Source of the DNA: Pyrocephalus nanus
Taxonomy: Eukaryota > Chordata > Aves > Passeriformes > Tyrannidae
NCBI GenBank assembly: GCA_038380795.1
Contig: CM076270.1
Location: 20,662,001 to 20,726,000, forward strand
DNA: 64,000 nt
Reading direction: 5' to 3'
Shown here piece by piece: positions 46,619 to 59,721 of the stretch. The notes beneath the pieces are model-generated. The model had not been told where the DNA came from and made no database searches. It saw nothing but the letters and a program-made list of their open reading frames with translations. Made by a program: the position numbers and the translations under genes. Position 1 is the stretch's first letter; each line of letters starts with the position of its first letter.

Positions 46619-48194
46619 ACTTCTGGTTTTTATCTATATGAGGTGTGTCTTTCTTCCCACACCTACAGAGGACTCTGCCTGTCAGTACTAAATCTGTTTC
46701 CAGCAAAAAAGGAGTCTGGGGAGAATGTCCTTAGAGACCAAGTGAATTATCCAGAATAAGTACAAAAGCTTATGTTAAAATAATGGCTTAAAGAATGATG
46801 GGTACAAGATGGAGAGGGACTGTCTCAAGGAGATAAATTTTGCTAAGAGTTTTTCCACAGTGAAAAGGCAGGTATTATATTTAACCAACCCTCCGATTCA
46901 ACTGTGTGAGCTGCAGTAGAAATCCAATAGAGAAACATTTTCTGGCACTTATACATCACATCCTCAGTGCATGAGTTAAATCACAACTGTCAATGTGAAA
47001 GCTAAAGAAAAGCTTAAACATTTTATTCCTTTATTTTAGATTTAGTTCAGAAAAATTAATTACATGTTTTATTCCTTTCTTCATTTTAATATTGCCATTT
47101 TTTATTTGGATCTCGCAAACTTTTATAAATGTGATTTCCCATACAAGTAAAACTGAATTTTTTCATTATGGTTTTCAAGATCTGTGCACTACACTGCAAG
47201 TTCTTCATAGGCAATTCTGCCAGTGCTGAAGAGCGAAACAATTAATGGGACATGGGAGAGATTCAGGTGTCATTTAAGGTACACTCATTCCCAGGCACTT
47301 CTTTTGATGCAGGATATATAGCATTGCATGACTTACTAAATCTCTACATTAATCAAGTCTATCTTTTATTCATGGGTCTGAATGTTTTCATTTGTTGGAA
47401 ATGAATTGTGACCTCCTGGTACCTCTCCCTCTACCAGGCCATGTATTTTAATGTGTTGTATATGCCCTGATTTAATCAAGTTGCACAAATCTGACTCAGA
47501 TGATGATAGAATCTGACCAGATAGCCTTATTATTTGTTTTGGACTGTTGACTAAATCTTTGGCACACCCTGTACTGGATTACAGCATGGATCAAAACAGG
47601 GGGAAAAAGAGGAGCCATGAAATGATATTTCAATATATGGGAAAACACCTAAATCTGATCTGTAGACATGCTAGTCATAAACACATGGCAAAATCCAACT
47701 CTAGGCAGCATGGGAAAACTTTCTTATGTACCATACACAAAGGGCCCAGTGTTACATTTGCTCTTGCTTCTCCTTCTGATCACATTCAAAACAACATGAA
47801 GTTGCTACAGTTTTACCCCTCTTACTTACTTGTTTCTGGATGTAGAGCAATAATTTTCATGAAATCAAACTTAACGTAGTCATAGAGTACTGATATTTAA
47901 AGCAACATGCAACAAGGACATCTTCAGGGTATTAATGGCTGCAACCTGGGATTCATTCCAGTTCAAAAGAAGGAACTGATTAATTGAGAGAAGTCAGCAG
48001 ACACAGTCCACTAAACAATAATTGTTATTCTCCAGGTCCCTAGAGCTGTCCTTGCAACCCTTTGATAAAAGAGGGACCTCAGTCAACATCTCTAGTTTTA
48101 GTCTCTACTGACATCTTGTATGTCAACAAAGTGCCAGATGTGATGTCCCTGGGAGAGCTGGGATCCCTGGGGCAGGGAATGAAATGCAGAAGTG

Positions 48195-48236
48195 ACAGGG
48201 GAGAGCTGATTTATGCAGTCTTACTCTCTCCCCTGT
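48195..48236. repeat. 11-bp hairpin with 20-nt loop
   Basis: ACAGGGGAGAG (48195-48205) is exactly complementary to CTCTCCCCTGT (48226-48236). The loop contains a small CTG/CAG pairing. A GC-rich stem of this size is stable but about one is expected by chance. Confidence 0.75.
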
Positions 48237-49669
48237 GTTAGACACTAACAGATTATGCCCACTCCTCACCTTGCTCCAGAGACAAACACCAAACACTGAA
48301 TCACCGTGAGGCTGAACGGAGTAAAGTTAAAACAAGGTTCCTCTGTGCTCTGCATTGAGATTTGTCACAGCAAGAAGGTGTTAGGTAAAAAGGCTGATCT
48401 TATAGCATGGGCAGAGCATGCTTGGAAAGCAGTGGAACAGAGAAAAGGGTCTAGCAGAATTAAGTGGACATAAAGGAGCACAAAGAGACAAGTGGACACC
48501 TCTGTCACAGAAGAGGGCTAACAAGGGATCAGGTCTGAGGAGCTACAGTTAAAGATGTTTCTTTCTCCATTTGGACTCTCTTGAAGAGGTTTTCCACACC
48601 CGGGTCAGCACATTGCACAAGGTAAGCAAACATTCCTAGGACATGGAGGACAGGGACTGATTCAGGATGTGCAAGTTCTCCTTAGACATATGGACACATT
48701 GCTTAACAGGACCAACCAGATCCACAGGAAGCAAGCTGTAGGTGCTGCACACACACCATCATCACCTGTTGCAGCAAACATCTGGTATCTCTGAATATCA
48801 TAATTCATGTGCAACTCCCGGGCCGTGTTCCCTCCTGCACCCATCCCATCACACTGGTGCCATCACGGTAAGAAGATCACCTATCAACAAGTCAGATTTG
48901 GAGCAGGAAATCCCAAAGCATCATAAAAATGGTAGCCCTGTGAGCTGAGTTCCTCATGCCTCACTCTGCAGCAAGAGCACATGAAGGAGCTGGAATGACT
49001 GTTGTGTGCTGCTGCTGAATCCTCATCACATCAATGGCTTTATTACACACCAGGATGAGCTACCTCTGAGACTGCCTCTGTTTGTGGCAGTGATTTTGCC
49101 ACTGCTTTCATTCTCAATAACAGGCTCACAGAATGAATCAGGGAATACAGAAATATACCTCAGACCATCTGTTTAGAAGGTATAGTTCACACCCTAGGGC
49201 TTATTCAAGAGCCACTGAAAAGGTGACAACTGCAGTCTAGCTCTTAAGATCTTCCTTTATTGCTTTAATACTAACAAAAAGCAGACTTTAGCTCCAAAAT
49301 TTTTGCCATAGTCTAAAATGCAGAGGTGATAATCATATTTTAGGGCTCAAATTCATCCCCACTAATCATACCAGATAACAGTTCATTCCTTGCATAGTAT
49401 GCCATTTAAAGGGGATTCCTTATCAGCTGATGCATTAACATGGGTAAGGTGGGAATCCAACACAGTCTAAATTCAGTCCATTAGTACAGACTAAACAGGA
49501 AATGCATCTGACAGCATTATTATCATCCTGCTCACTGAGAAACAGAAACAACAACACATTCTACTACTTAGAAGTGCCAAATCATCAAACACAGAGAAAT
49601 AAGTAAGAGCAAGAAACTCATTAAAAAAAAGCTCCTAAGGCAATTGAGCAGACCATCACCATTTTCTGA

Positions 49670-49738
49670 CAAAAAACAAAACAAAAAGAAAAAAAACAAA
49701 CAAACAAACAAAAACCCAAACAAACAAAAAAAAAACCC
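49670..49738. repeat. CAAA-rich simple repeat
   Basis: About 70 bases made of A with regularly spaced C, including four CAAA units in a row (CAAACAAACAAACAAA). It is similar in type to the array at 14995-15111 but without a longer repeat unit. Confidence 0.85.
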
Positions 49739-50232
49739 ACTTGCTCTTCCTCTCTAAGAATTGATAAACATTTCGCAAATTTTGTAGGTACAGAGCTGCA
49801 CCTGGTCTGTGGATATATTTCCATAACTAGAAAGTGCGTTTTTAAATAAATGAGCTATGGTTATTTTCATTAGCAGTCTGGTAAACTAGGATCATCTGCC
49901 AAAATAATAAAAAAGTATTTGATTCAGGAAAGTGATTTTTCACCTTGGAAACATGGTTGTGCACTAAAGACATCCAGTCATAGCAAAGTCATCTGTCCCA
50001 ACAAGGCAGCTTGCTTTGCATATTGCAACTACTTTAAATCTGCCAAAGGCAGTTCTGAACAAGCCAACCAGTATCTAAGAAGAGGTACTCTATTGAGAGC
50101 TACAGCAATGCCCAGTTTCAAATGAGGACAAACTTGATGAACTGATGCTCTGTCTGCCAGACAGAAGTTATACAAGTGATAACTAGCATACAAAGCATTG
50201 CAAAATGTTTCTTTCTTAAAAAGAAGTTTCCA

Positions 50233-50265
50233 GAAAAAAAAATAAAAAATAATAAAAAAAAAAAA
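50233..50265. repeat. A-rich low-complexity run
   Basis: Thirty-three bases of A interrupted by four T residues. Confidence 0.8.
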
Positions 50266-51197
50266 GTCCCATAATAAGAATAGCTGTTTATTAAAAATTT
50301 GTTCAGGTAACACTTTGCAAACTATTCAACAGCTGTTCCACAGTGACTCAGAAAGCTGACACTGGTATTTGACCACTCCTAAAAGCCCTCTTCTACACAG
50401 GCAAACTTAAGGAAAAGTGAGATAGCTTCAGAATATGTTATAGTTTGTTTTGGAGTTTGACCATTAGGGATCATCACTATAAGCTTATTGAACAGACTTT
50501 CATTGTTCATAATTTCCTCAAACCTGAATCAGAACAACCCAAAGTAACACAAATTTAACCACAGCAATATTGGCCTGCTGTACATTTATATGAGCTTGTA
50601 TAGGTTTACTTCGAGTGTATGTTCATATCAAGCCTGGAGACTTGGCTTGAGAAGACAGATAAATAAATGACATGTGACACTCTCCCCCTCCTAAACTTTT
50701 GACTGGAGGGAAACCAAGGAGTGCTTTGAAGTTTCTTATAAAACGGAGAAAGCAGTACCCGTCTGAAAGTGGGAATATGCAGATTAGAATTCCTGAGATA
50801 TTAAACTCTTTTGGCTCTCAAATTGTTTGTGTTAGAATGCAGTCTAAGGGAGAGGAAAATAAAAAGGGTTATACCATAACACTTTTTTACGACACAATTG
50901 TGGAAACCATTCCAAATTCCTGGGTCTTTTTAGCCTAAAAAGGAGCCCTTTTGGCATATGCTGGAAGCTGATGTTTGATATTGGTAGATTATATGCTAAT
51001 TTTCTGCAGAGAAAAAACTACATAGTCATAATTTTTACAAGAATTTTAATTACCTGTCAAATTATTTTGTGTTTCACCTAGGGGAGATGTGAGGGTATTT
51101 TTTTATCTCAATTTTGATGCTGTTCTCAAATTCCAGTTGCCATCATTTAAGAAAAGTTAATGATGCTAATGCAGACTAAAGGTCAGACACTCAGCTT

Positions 51198-51275
51198 GTG
51201 TAAATTAGCACAGTTCAGTTGAATTCTGCAGCTCTACTGATTTACAGTTACTGAGGACCTTAAGATCCTGGCATT
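51198..51275. repeat. Old amniote palindromic repeat, diverged
   Basis: TGTAAATTAG (51199-51208) and CTGATTTACA (51237-51246) are inverted with one mismatch, around CACAGTTCAGTTGAATTC and GCAGCTCTA; the right side runs on as GTTACTGAGGACCTTAAGATCC. This follows the layout of a palindromic repeat I remember from birds, crocodiles and turtles (GTAAATCAGCATAG, CCATTGAAGTCAATGG centre, CTGATTTACACCAGCTGAGGATC). The order of all parts fits, so the call is fairly firm although no family name is offered. Confidence 0.5.
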
Positions 51276-52277
51276 GCAATTTATTAGTCTTGGCTATAGA
51301 TTTTATTCCATATATTCATCTGTTTAGAACTACTTGCAGGGTCAAGCGAAAATGCAGGTTAATGCAGCAAATGTCTGTCAGTGTGAACAAAAACAACTTT
51401 TTACATTCACTTCTGCTTGCATTCATGGCTACACAGTTTTGACCTCTGCCTTTTCCTTCTTTCTTTTTTTTTTTTTATCATGAACACACAAAAAAAATAA
51501 AAATAAACCTCAGTTAAAACCCTTCAAATTTGCAACCAAAGAACGAACAGGGCATTACACATGATTTCAGCTATCAAGCTCCAACCTCACTGTTTCAGAT
51601 TTGCACACCCCTACAGTTTGAATCTCAGACCAAGCTGCAATTTTAGTATAAAATCATCACATAGCAATCTCACAACTGAGGTAATATATTAAAAAAAAAA
51701 ACAGAGTAGATGATAACCATCATAAACTCCTTGAAAGAATATGCCATTGCATTGTAGTAAAGCTCCTAAACAGTTTCAGCATGTTCCTGGTTTCATCCCG
51801 TGTGATCAGAGTAAAGATGTGGGTTTACCTTTATTGCAGCATATCTGAGCCTGCATCACCTGTGCTGCATCATGACTTTAATGCCCAGGTCAAAACAAAG
51901 TCTATTGAACTGACCAGTGTGAGCTCCACATCTGCTCTCTGCCCGTATCTCCTGATCTCCCATGAAATGAGAACTCTTCAGGGCAGGGCCTACCAGCATT
52001 TCTAAATGAGTCTGAGCTTTAATGGAGTGTCCCAGCCATCCCTATGACACAATTACCTACAGCAAAATTCCTCTTTATTTGTTCTTCAGCAGGAAGTGCA
52101 GGAGCAGCACAGAACTCTGCTAAGCAAAACAGTGAGTCATCTGAAAAAACAAGCTGACATGTAAAGACTGATGGCTAATAATTCTTCATGAGATCCAGAG
52201 TTTTTTTGAAATGGCTATCTAAAAGGATCACAAGATAAATTAGTATAACCTAAACAAGACTAGTTGCTATGAAGATT

Positions 52278-52298
52278 AAAAAAAAAAAAAAAAAAAAA
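52278..52298. repeat. Poly-A tract, 21 bp
   Basis: Twenty-one consecutive adenines following GAAGATT, with no retroposon body recognisable on either side. Confidence 0.85.
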
Positions 52299-52810
52299 GA
52301 GATTTTACCCTTGGCTGGCAGGGGACGAAATTAAAACAATTCCCTGGAAACATTCATAAGAGTGGGACAAAATATAAAACAACAATTAAAACTTCTCTTT
52401 TACATTGGGGTAAACTGGAAACAACAGCAAATTTTCTTCCTTACTCTCATCAAATAATGAAAGACTTTAACCAGCAAAGAAAATAAGCCATTCAGCTGTG
52501 AAGTGCTGATTTGACTCTGCAGAAGAAGGATTTGAATACAGGTACCTGAAAACTGAGACAAATAATTGCTCCAGGGGTTAAGGAGGAATAGTGACTAAGT
52601 GTGTAAGCACACTCACAAATTTATTTCTGGAGAAATGAAAGCAGAGATATTTGAACAATAGTTTTTGTCGAGTATACATTTTCTAATCAAAAAGGACACC
52701 CACCCAACCCTCAAACCCCATATACTTCTGCTTTTTTAAATACGCTTGAGAACTGTTCAACTAACTCTACTTTCTAAACATCAGAGCATGCAAGCACTCC
52801 TCTATAGCAC

Positions 52811-52840
52811 TTTCAAGTGAATTACTTTCAAGTGAATTAC
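52811..52840. repeat. Perfect 15-bp tandem duplication
   Basis: TTTCAAGTGAATTAC occurs twice without a gap or mismatch, and the next four bases (TTTC) start a third copy. CTTTCAAG on the left and CTTGAAAG at 52851-52858 also form an 8-bp inverted pair around it. Confidence 0.85.
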
Positions 52841-55800
52841 TTTCCAGCAACTTGAAAGCTCAGGTGTCAGTGTTTCTGAGTGAGGACACCTATTGCTGAA
52901 AGGCTAAGACCAGAGAAAGAAATCAGGTCCTTGAGTCTGCTAGTTTGAAGCTTTTTGCCTCTGTGTCTTTCACAAGATCTTTCCAACCATGTGAAAGGTG
53001 GAGAAGATCATCAAAGATATGGGGTGATTCAGGGAGGGAGGAACCAATTGCTCTGCTGCTGGACTTGGATACGCACCATGAGCCTGTGAGACTTCTGCCA
53101 TCCTCACTGATATGGAATTATTGCCTGGGTCTTAGCAGACTGTCATTGCATTATTGGCCTGTGTCAGGAAAGGCAATTTAGGTAGAATTTACTATTATCA
53201 CCACAGCTGGCTTTTCTAGAGAATACTCGAAGTTATATTTAATGTTTTAAGTCTCCAGACAAAAGCTGGAGGAATCAATTATTTGTCTTGCCCTTTTTGT
53301 TGCTTTCATTTTCAAGCCTTTATCCCTGGTTTATGAATATTAGCCTGCAGCGGGCTGTGGTAATATAAATTAAATGGGTTCCCCCCAGTGCAAGGATACT
53401 TTTTTAAAAAGAAGAAACATAAGAACACCAAGAAGAATATTCTCAGCAGAGAAGCAATGACTCTAGGTGAATGTGTTGATGTTTTTAAGAAGGGCCTGAC
53501 ATAACCTGGTGCTAAAGACACATGGTTCGTTATGAGTGGGGTTTCCCAGGACAACTTCAGCAAAATCCCAAAGCTTTCTGGCAAGATCCATGAAAGCAAG
53601 AGAAACGTAAATATCCCTTTTTCTGAAGGCATCAGAAATCCTGGAGAAGAAAACATTTTTAACGTAAGCAAATTGGACATTGAGAGCATCAGATAAAGCT
53701 CAGATGGATTCCAAAAATGTTTTTTTCCAAGAGAAATATCAGGATTAGTCAGTTCAGAATTATACCAAATTAGGTTTAAAAGCTGAATAGTAATGATCCC
53801 CACTTTTCAGAGAAGTAATTTCAAGGAGACATTGGATAGATAAGTGTAAAGGGCTTGGAAAACTTCTTTCACCATTTTCAGTATTTGAGAACCTAATTTT
53901 GTGAGACATGCCCCACATTTCCCTCTGAGACAGGCTCTGACCTACCTGCTGACCAGATACTCTGGCAGAGATTTTTGCATCTCCTAAACAAATTGTTGTA
54001 CCTCACAAGTATTTTGACTTTTGCTGCTCTCCCTACACAGAACATATATGTAATTAGAATATGCATTTTAAACCAGCTTCTTCATCTTCTCCCACAGGGA
54101 AGGCACAAAGTTGCATTTTGCACTGTCTACTCTGGGAAGCCATAAATCCTTAAGCTCTCAACAATTTGACTGCTATATGTATTACTGTTGTCAAATTGAT
54201 GAGCAACTTCTGACTCTTTTCAGTTTTTTCAACACAAGCAGACCTTTCTCTTGTCTATTCCAAAGCCACGCAACACAAGAATTATGGTGGCAGTTTATGT
54301 TACCTCAGCTACCTTCAGTTCTTAATCTGCATAAATGCTACCAGATAATAGAAATGCATACTGTCCTCTGGAATCTATGGCAGTCTTTTGGAGCTCTCCT
54401 TTTATTTCTAGGAGTTTTAGATGAATAATGCACGTTAGTCAGATTTCCGTGTCTCCCACTGTCATTCACACCTTGCCTCCCAGAGCTCCTACTGTGAGGC
54501 AACATGGCACAAGAAATTAAGGTATATTCACACATCATGTTACCATAGTGCAGGAGTCCAAAGTTAAAGTTAAAAACCTGACATTTCAAACAAATTTAAT
54601 TTAAACAGAAAGAGCTATCAGCATAAGAAAGGTTGAGCTGTGTTAGCCCGTGTCAGCAGTGGATGCTCAATGAAAGATAACAAGGAGCAAGCAGGCACCA
54701 ATTAATCTTTCCCCAGTACACCCTCAACATATTGAAGTTGTTGAATGTATGACACCAGTAATAATCTCTTTAAATGCAATGCTGTTTCTACGCTGAAAGA
54801 GACACCAGGCAAATATAGCAATGACAGTTTGACCCTAATTATTTCAAGGAAACCCCAAGACTAGACCTCTGCCATGTAAAAAGTGCAAAATGATGCAATG
54901 TAAAGCAGTGCAGGAGGAAACCAGAGAAGGAAGGTGGGGAGAGGTTTACTCATCTGGGCACAGATAACACAATTAGGTAAGTTTTGGACCAATTCCATCT
55001 GTCAGCTCCAAATAAATGTGCAATGAAGATACACATGTCTACCCCCAATACTGTACATTTGACTTGAAAATTACACTCAATCCACCCGTTTCTTTTGCAA
55101 GCAAACCGCTCATTTTCTCACCATGAGGAAGAAACACCTGTTGTTCAGCCAGTCTGTATATTTTTCCTTGTCTTCCTTCCCATCCATGCTGAGAGCAGGG
55201 AGGAGTCTCAGCTAACCCTACAACATTGTCATGCATGAAGCAACCTCTGCTCAAAGGTGGAACACTGGGATGGCAATAACAGGATGTTTTACTCTTCCTT
55301 CTAGTTAAGACATTGTAGCCATAATTATTATATATTACCATTTCCAATACAAATCATTATTTACCCATATTGCCTGGGGAAAAATTTTTGGATAGAGAAT
55401 CTCCAACATATCTGCCTGTACTTACTGCCATTACAAAGTTCACAGCAAGACAAGGAGGCCAAAGCACCTCTGAGGGTTCTCAGGGGTAGTTGCACAAATG
55501 CTAATGACATCCCATTCATCACAGCCCTGGCCATTGCAGACTTGTCAGCACAGGAGGTTGCAGACTACCCACAGCAGGTAGAGAGGTTAGAAAAACATAT
55601 CACAAGAAGGTACATGTATGACCTTTCCTGAGTCTGCAGCGTTGGTCAGAATATTTTCATGCTGTGGCTAAACCGGAGATGGGAGGAAAATGCCATGGGG
55701 AGAACATCTGCAAAACTTAAAATGACACAGTCCAGGGAATTTCCACAGTTCCACTCTCCACCTTTCAAAGACATGAATGGGAAGTACTTCTCCATCCACT

Positions 55801-58800
55801 TTGCCAGGCAGGTAATTATTTGTGCTCTGCAGTACCCACATTAACTGCACCTGCAAAAGAGAGTTGTTTTCCAAGTATTTTGCATGCAAAATGTGGCAGA
55901 GGAGAAGGCAGAATTACTTCTTACCCCCGGCATTAAAGCCCAGGAAAAAGCCTTAAATGCGGAGACTACAATACTGTGACAAGAAGTAGGTTTGCATATT
56001 TGTCATACAGCCTTCCCTCACACTGCCTGTCACAGCTGTGCTGGACAAGCAGCAATCCTACACCTCTCCCCTGCAGCCCAGGAGATCTGACACCTGATAA
56101 GGTTTCACTGTTCACTCTGGGCCCAGCTCGCTCAGGTACACCGGTGTGTATTCCCAGTCACCCACAGTCAGCAGATATTCCAGCACAGCCTAAACCAAAA
56201 GCACACTTCTGGCCTCTTGTTACTATTCTGGACACCTCATTATCATGGAGGAATTTAGTATCTCTGGAGCAGATCTGGTCCAAGAAGGGAAGCCTTTACG
56301 GTTCTCCTGTGCCAGATAAAGTGTCTTGGAACCTGCTCACAGACACAGACTCCATCAGATAGGAGCTGCAACCCGTCCCAGGTTTTCCCTGACAAACACA
56401 AGCAGATGTAGACGACTGATTGAAAGTGTAATTTAATACAAGGTCTCCTTCCTAGTGTTCCCATAACAATATTTGAGGGCCAATTTAGAAGCTGTGGAGC
56501 ACACAGTTGGGAAGTCACACAAAGGCTCTTCTGGGAGCCTGAAAGAGGCTTGATTTGTCTGCATCACAAGTTGAAAGTAGCCATTTTATAAAAAATATGT
56601 GAATGAGTTGCTGGGGTTGTATCTCAATATTTGACAACGTGGCTTCTTTTCTTTTTCTGTCAGAATGGCCTGTACTTTCCTCTGTCCCCAGGCAGACATA
56701 ATCTGGAAACCTATAGAAAGAGCTATGTGTGTTTTCTCCTGTGTATGTTTGCAAGAGAAAAAAGGTATAGTGAAATGTAAGATAGTGAAGAGTATATATG
56801 TTTCTGTAAAGCATCTTTCTAAGTAATTTGGGGGATTTTGTTTACAGGAGACAATGCTCAGTAATATCTTTCATTTGTTTAAACTTACTGTGATGCAGCT
56901 TTCATTTGGTTAAAAGACAGAATATACAGATATTATGTTTTTGTATATACTTTCAAGTGATCATCCAATGAAATTTTTAAAAAAGAAACAGGAAGATTAT
57001 AGTCATAGAACATACACAAATGAATTCAGTATTTCATATGGGATACAAGGAGAAAGACAATAATTTGTAAACTGAGAGATTAAGAAAAAGATATCAAGGC
57101 AAGAGGGATTGTTTTATATAACAAGCTTTGATTGTAAATAAACTGTCTGGGCAGGATGTTTAACTGTAATAAATTGACTGTTTGGGTCTTTGCTGACATA
57201 TCTTTTTAGCTTTATTGACATTAGCTATATTTGTATGGAACTTTATTGCATGGGAAAGAGCTTCTTGTTTGGAATTTGAAAAATTAGCTTACAGTACAAG
57301 CATCTTGAAAGCACAGAGGATACTGCTGGAGGGAGACTGAGAAGGTAAGAAGAAAAGAGCTGAGTTTCTCGCATACAAGAAAATCACAGGCAAGACAGGA
57401 GATGGAATGTGGATATATTTAATTGCATTTTAAGCAGGATCAGCATTTGGTTAGATTTCTTTTACTAGCCATTTGTAATATAGTAAGAAAAGGGGGTAGG
57501 AGGAATGAATGCTCTCCGTATTGAATTATTGTAATCTGAGTCACCAGTGAAACCAAAGGATTAGACTCCGACTTTGGTTAGGAATGGCATTCCTTCCATC
57601 CAGCCCTAGCATTTACTGCTAAATGAACAACAGCTCTGCCCTCAAATTCCAGGAATATGGAAGCAGTTCATCAACTGGGGTCTGGAACGAGCCTAAATGT
57701 TACATAAAAGAATCAAATATCTTTCCAGTCTATTCCATTCAGCTCTTCAAACAAATTTAGTATTTCCATATCTTTTTTTTCCTCTCGGCCATTCCTAGCT
57801 GAGATTTCCCACCACCACGTTGAATTCTCGAGCAAGGTTTGAGGAACCTACCCAACACTCTGAGACCTTTGGGAGCTGTGGCCCTTCCAGTGCTCCAGTG
57901 AACCTTGCCAAAGTCCTGCAGAGATGTGTGTGCCCGTGCTGGAGGGCAGGTGGAAGCAGGCAGGCTGCACAGCATTGTCCTTTCCTCCCCAGTTCAGCAC
58001 AGAGGGCTCACTACACTGGCCAAGGGACTTCTCCCACTGCATGCCAACTCTCCTCTGGTTGATTCATGCTTTCCCACTGCTTGGGTAATGGTAAAACATG
58101 CCCTTTCCCCTCTGAATTATACCACAGCTTTTGCCTGAAAATGCATCACTGAAGAATGGAAGGATCTGTCTATTTAGGAAAGAGGGTTATGTCTGGAATG
58201 TGGTCAGAGATGCCTTTCTCCAGCCAGGCTGACACCAGGTAATCACAAATCCCCACTCTGCAGGAAGTGTGTTTTCACTTGGACAATGGCAGAATTCCTC
58301 CCTGTCCAGGATGTTAGGTATTTTAACAACTCAGGGGTGATCATTTTCACAGCAAGACTAAGAAAAGAATGGGGAAATCTCTATTACAAGACTCCAAAGC
58401 ACAAAAGAGAATACACATCAAACACACATCTGGAAAGAGATCAGCACTACTTCAGTGGGCCCTGTGTCTCAGTAGCTTGAGTTTCTAAAACGAAATACTA
58501 GGGGTCTGAACAGATTAGAAAAGACTTATGGGGGTAAGGAGGATCAGATGACTAGAATTTCTACCTTTTTTCTTTCAAAACCCACACTTTTTCCTTTCAA
58601 ACGGGATGGCTCGAAATTTATCCCCGAATGCAGTGAGCACATGAAATGCATATGCCTTTAATGTGCAAATTCTATACTGCACAAGGGAATAACTAATGAG
58701 CCACTATTTTAATGAATCAAGTTAAAATGGCAAGGTGACATATCTCATTTAAGGGAATAAATTCTTAATGTCACTGTAAAACGAGCCCCTCCTTCTCCTG

Positions 58801-58858
58801 GGAAGGGAAGACAATATTGGTTTGGCTTAAAATCCTGCCTTTTTTGTGTCTGTTGCAG

Positions 58859-58960
58859 ATTTTCCACAGTCCTTTGGAGATCTCTGTGGATCATACCCCT
58901 CTGAAAAACAAGGGCAGTTTTTGATCAGGGAATTTAATAAATACGAACCCAAGCAATACA
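58859..58960 (+). other. Candidate terminal exon of an unidentified transcript
   Basis: CCTTTTTTGTGTCTGTTGCAG at 58838-58858 is a strong splice acceptor (pyrimidine tract directly before CAG). The sequence after it is open for 21 codons in one frame, stops with TGA at 58922-58924, and has an AATAAA at 58936-58941. The combination of acceptor, short frame, stop and polyadenylation signal within 85 bases is what a last exon looks like. I recognise no protein, and the exon could be non-coding. No donor upstream can be paired with it with confidence. Confidence 0.25.
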
Positions 58961-59670
58961 CAGCAAAGATGTTGAGATGACTTCAAGTCACCTCCAAGAG
59001 CACATAGAACACGGCCTGCTGTGGGCACCCAGCATCCCAAGGGAGCAGTGGCATGGCCATGGGCAACCTGCCTGGCACAGCCCAGTCAGCAGAGAGCAGC
59101 AGTGTCAGGGTGCTGCCCTCCAGAGAACAAACCTCCTCCTTGGTCCCTCTGCACCTCCCCCTGCTATCAGACGCCTTCACACCGTCCCCCTGCCATGACC
59201 TGCTCCTCACGTGGCTGTTCCCAACCCACAGGTGTTCTCAGAAGCACACCCTTGCTCCCCAGAACGGGATTATACGCCTGATCCTCCCAATGGTTTGATG
59301 AAAACCTTTAAATCCATGGTGAAACCAATCATCACCCCAATCCTCACCATGTCTTTCCACATTTTTAAGCTCCATTGGGTGTTAAGGAGTAGGCAGAGGG
59401 GCTGCCCTCTGTGAGGTTGCCCCAAGCCAGACACAGCCTGGCTGGCCCTCAGGGAAGCTGGTGGTGCCCATGGGAAAAGGCACTGAGGACAAGGTGGAAC
59501 GCTGCCCATCAGAGATGGAAAACGTGTGAGAAACTCACTTCTGTCCTCTGAGCATTACTCAAGACAATGATCTGCCCTGTTAATTAACTTAGAAATCTGA
59601 AAGGATCTGCACTAAATTCCTTCACACTGCTGCTCAGTCTCCCATAAATTCTTGATTCACATTGACAAGG
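58961..59670. other. GC-richer unique stretch
   Basis: From about 59000 to 59520 GC content rises clearly and stop codons are sparse in several frames on both strands, giving many overlapping short frames. None is recognisable and no frame dominates, so composition explains them better than coding. Confidence 0.45.
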
Positions 59671-59721
59671 CTGATCCAAATCCCAGTAAAGTCAATAGGA
59701 ATCCTTCCATCAACTTCCATG
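59671..59721. repeat. Old amniote palindromic repeat, diverged
   Basis: CTGATCCAAATCCCAGTAAA, then GTCAATAGGAATCCTTCCAT, then CAACTTCCATG, follow in order the repeat I remember as GATCCAAATCCCATTGAA, GTCAATGGAA(A)..TCCCATTG, ACTTCAATG. The inverted relation between CAGTAAAGTCAATAGG and CCATCAACTTCCATG is still partly visible. It is related in type to the elements at 31440 and 51198. Confidence 0.5.

Larger units (their letters stand above)
42754..51197. other. Unique AT-rich non-coding stretch
   Basis: Over 8 kb with only simple repeats: a 13-bp duplication (46593-46618), an 11-bp hairpin (48195-48236), a CAAA-rich run (49670-49738) and an A/T run (50233-50265). No transposon or gene is recognised. 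Confidence 0.45.
51276..58858. other. Unique non-coding stretch
   Basis: Contains T13 (51464-51476), A11 (51691-51701), A21 (52278-52298), a 15-bp duplication (52811-52840) and a two-strand open segment (53364-53693), but no recognised gene or transposon. GC is higher around 55960-56350 and 57790-58060; neither patch has identifiable content. Confidence 0.4.

Noticed and set aside
52490..52560. Reverse-oriented MIR fragment
   Set aside because: GGATTTGAATACAGG fits a MIR segment, but the neighbouring GAAAACTGAGAC would have to lie on the other side of it; the order is wrong for one insertion.
57772..57840. Short exon after TTTTTTTTTCCTCTCGGCC...CCTAG
   Set aside because: The only following donor (GCAAG|GTTTGA) is weak and the enclosed segment is very short.
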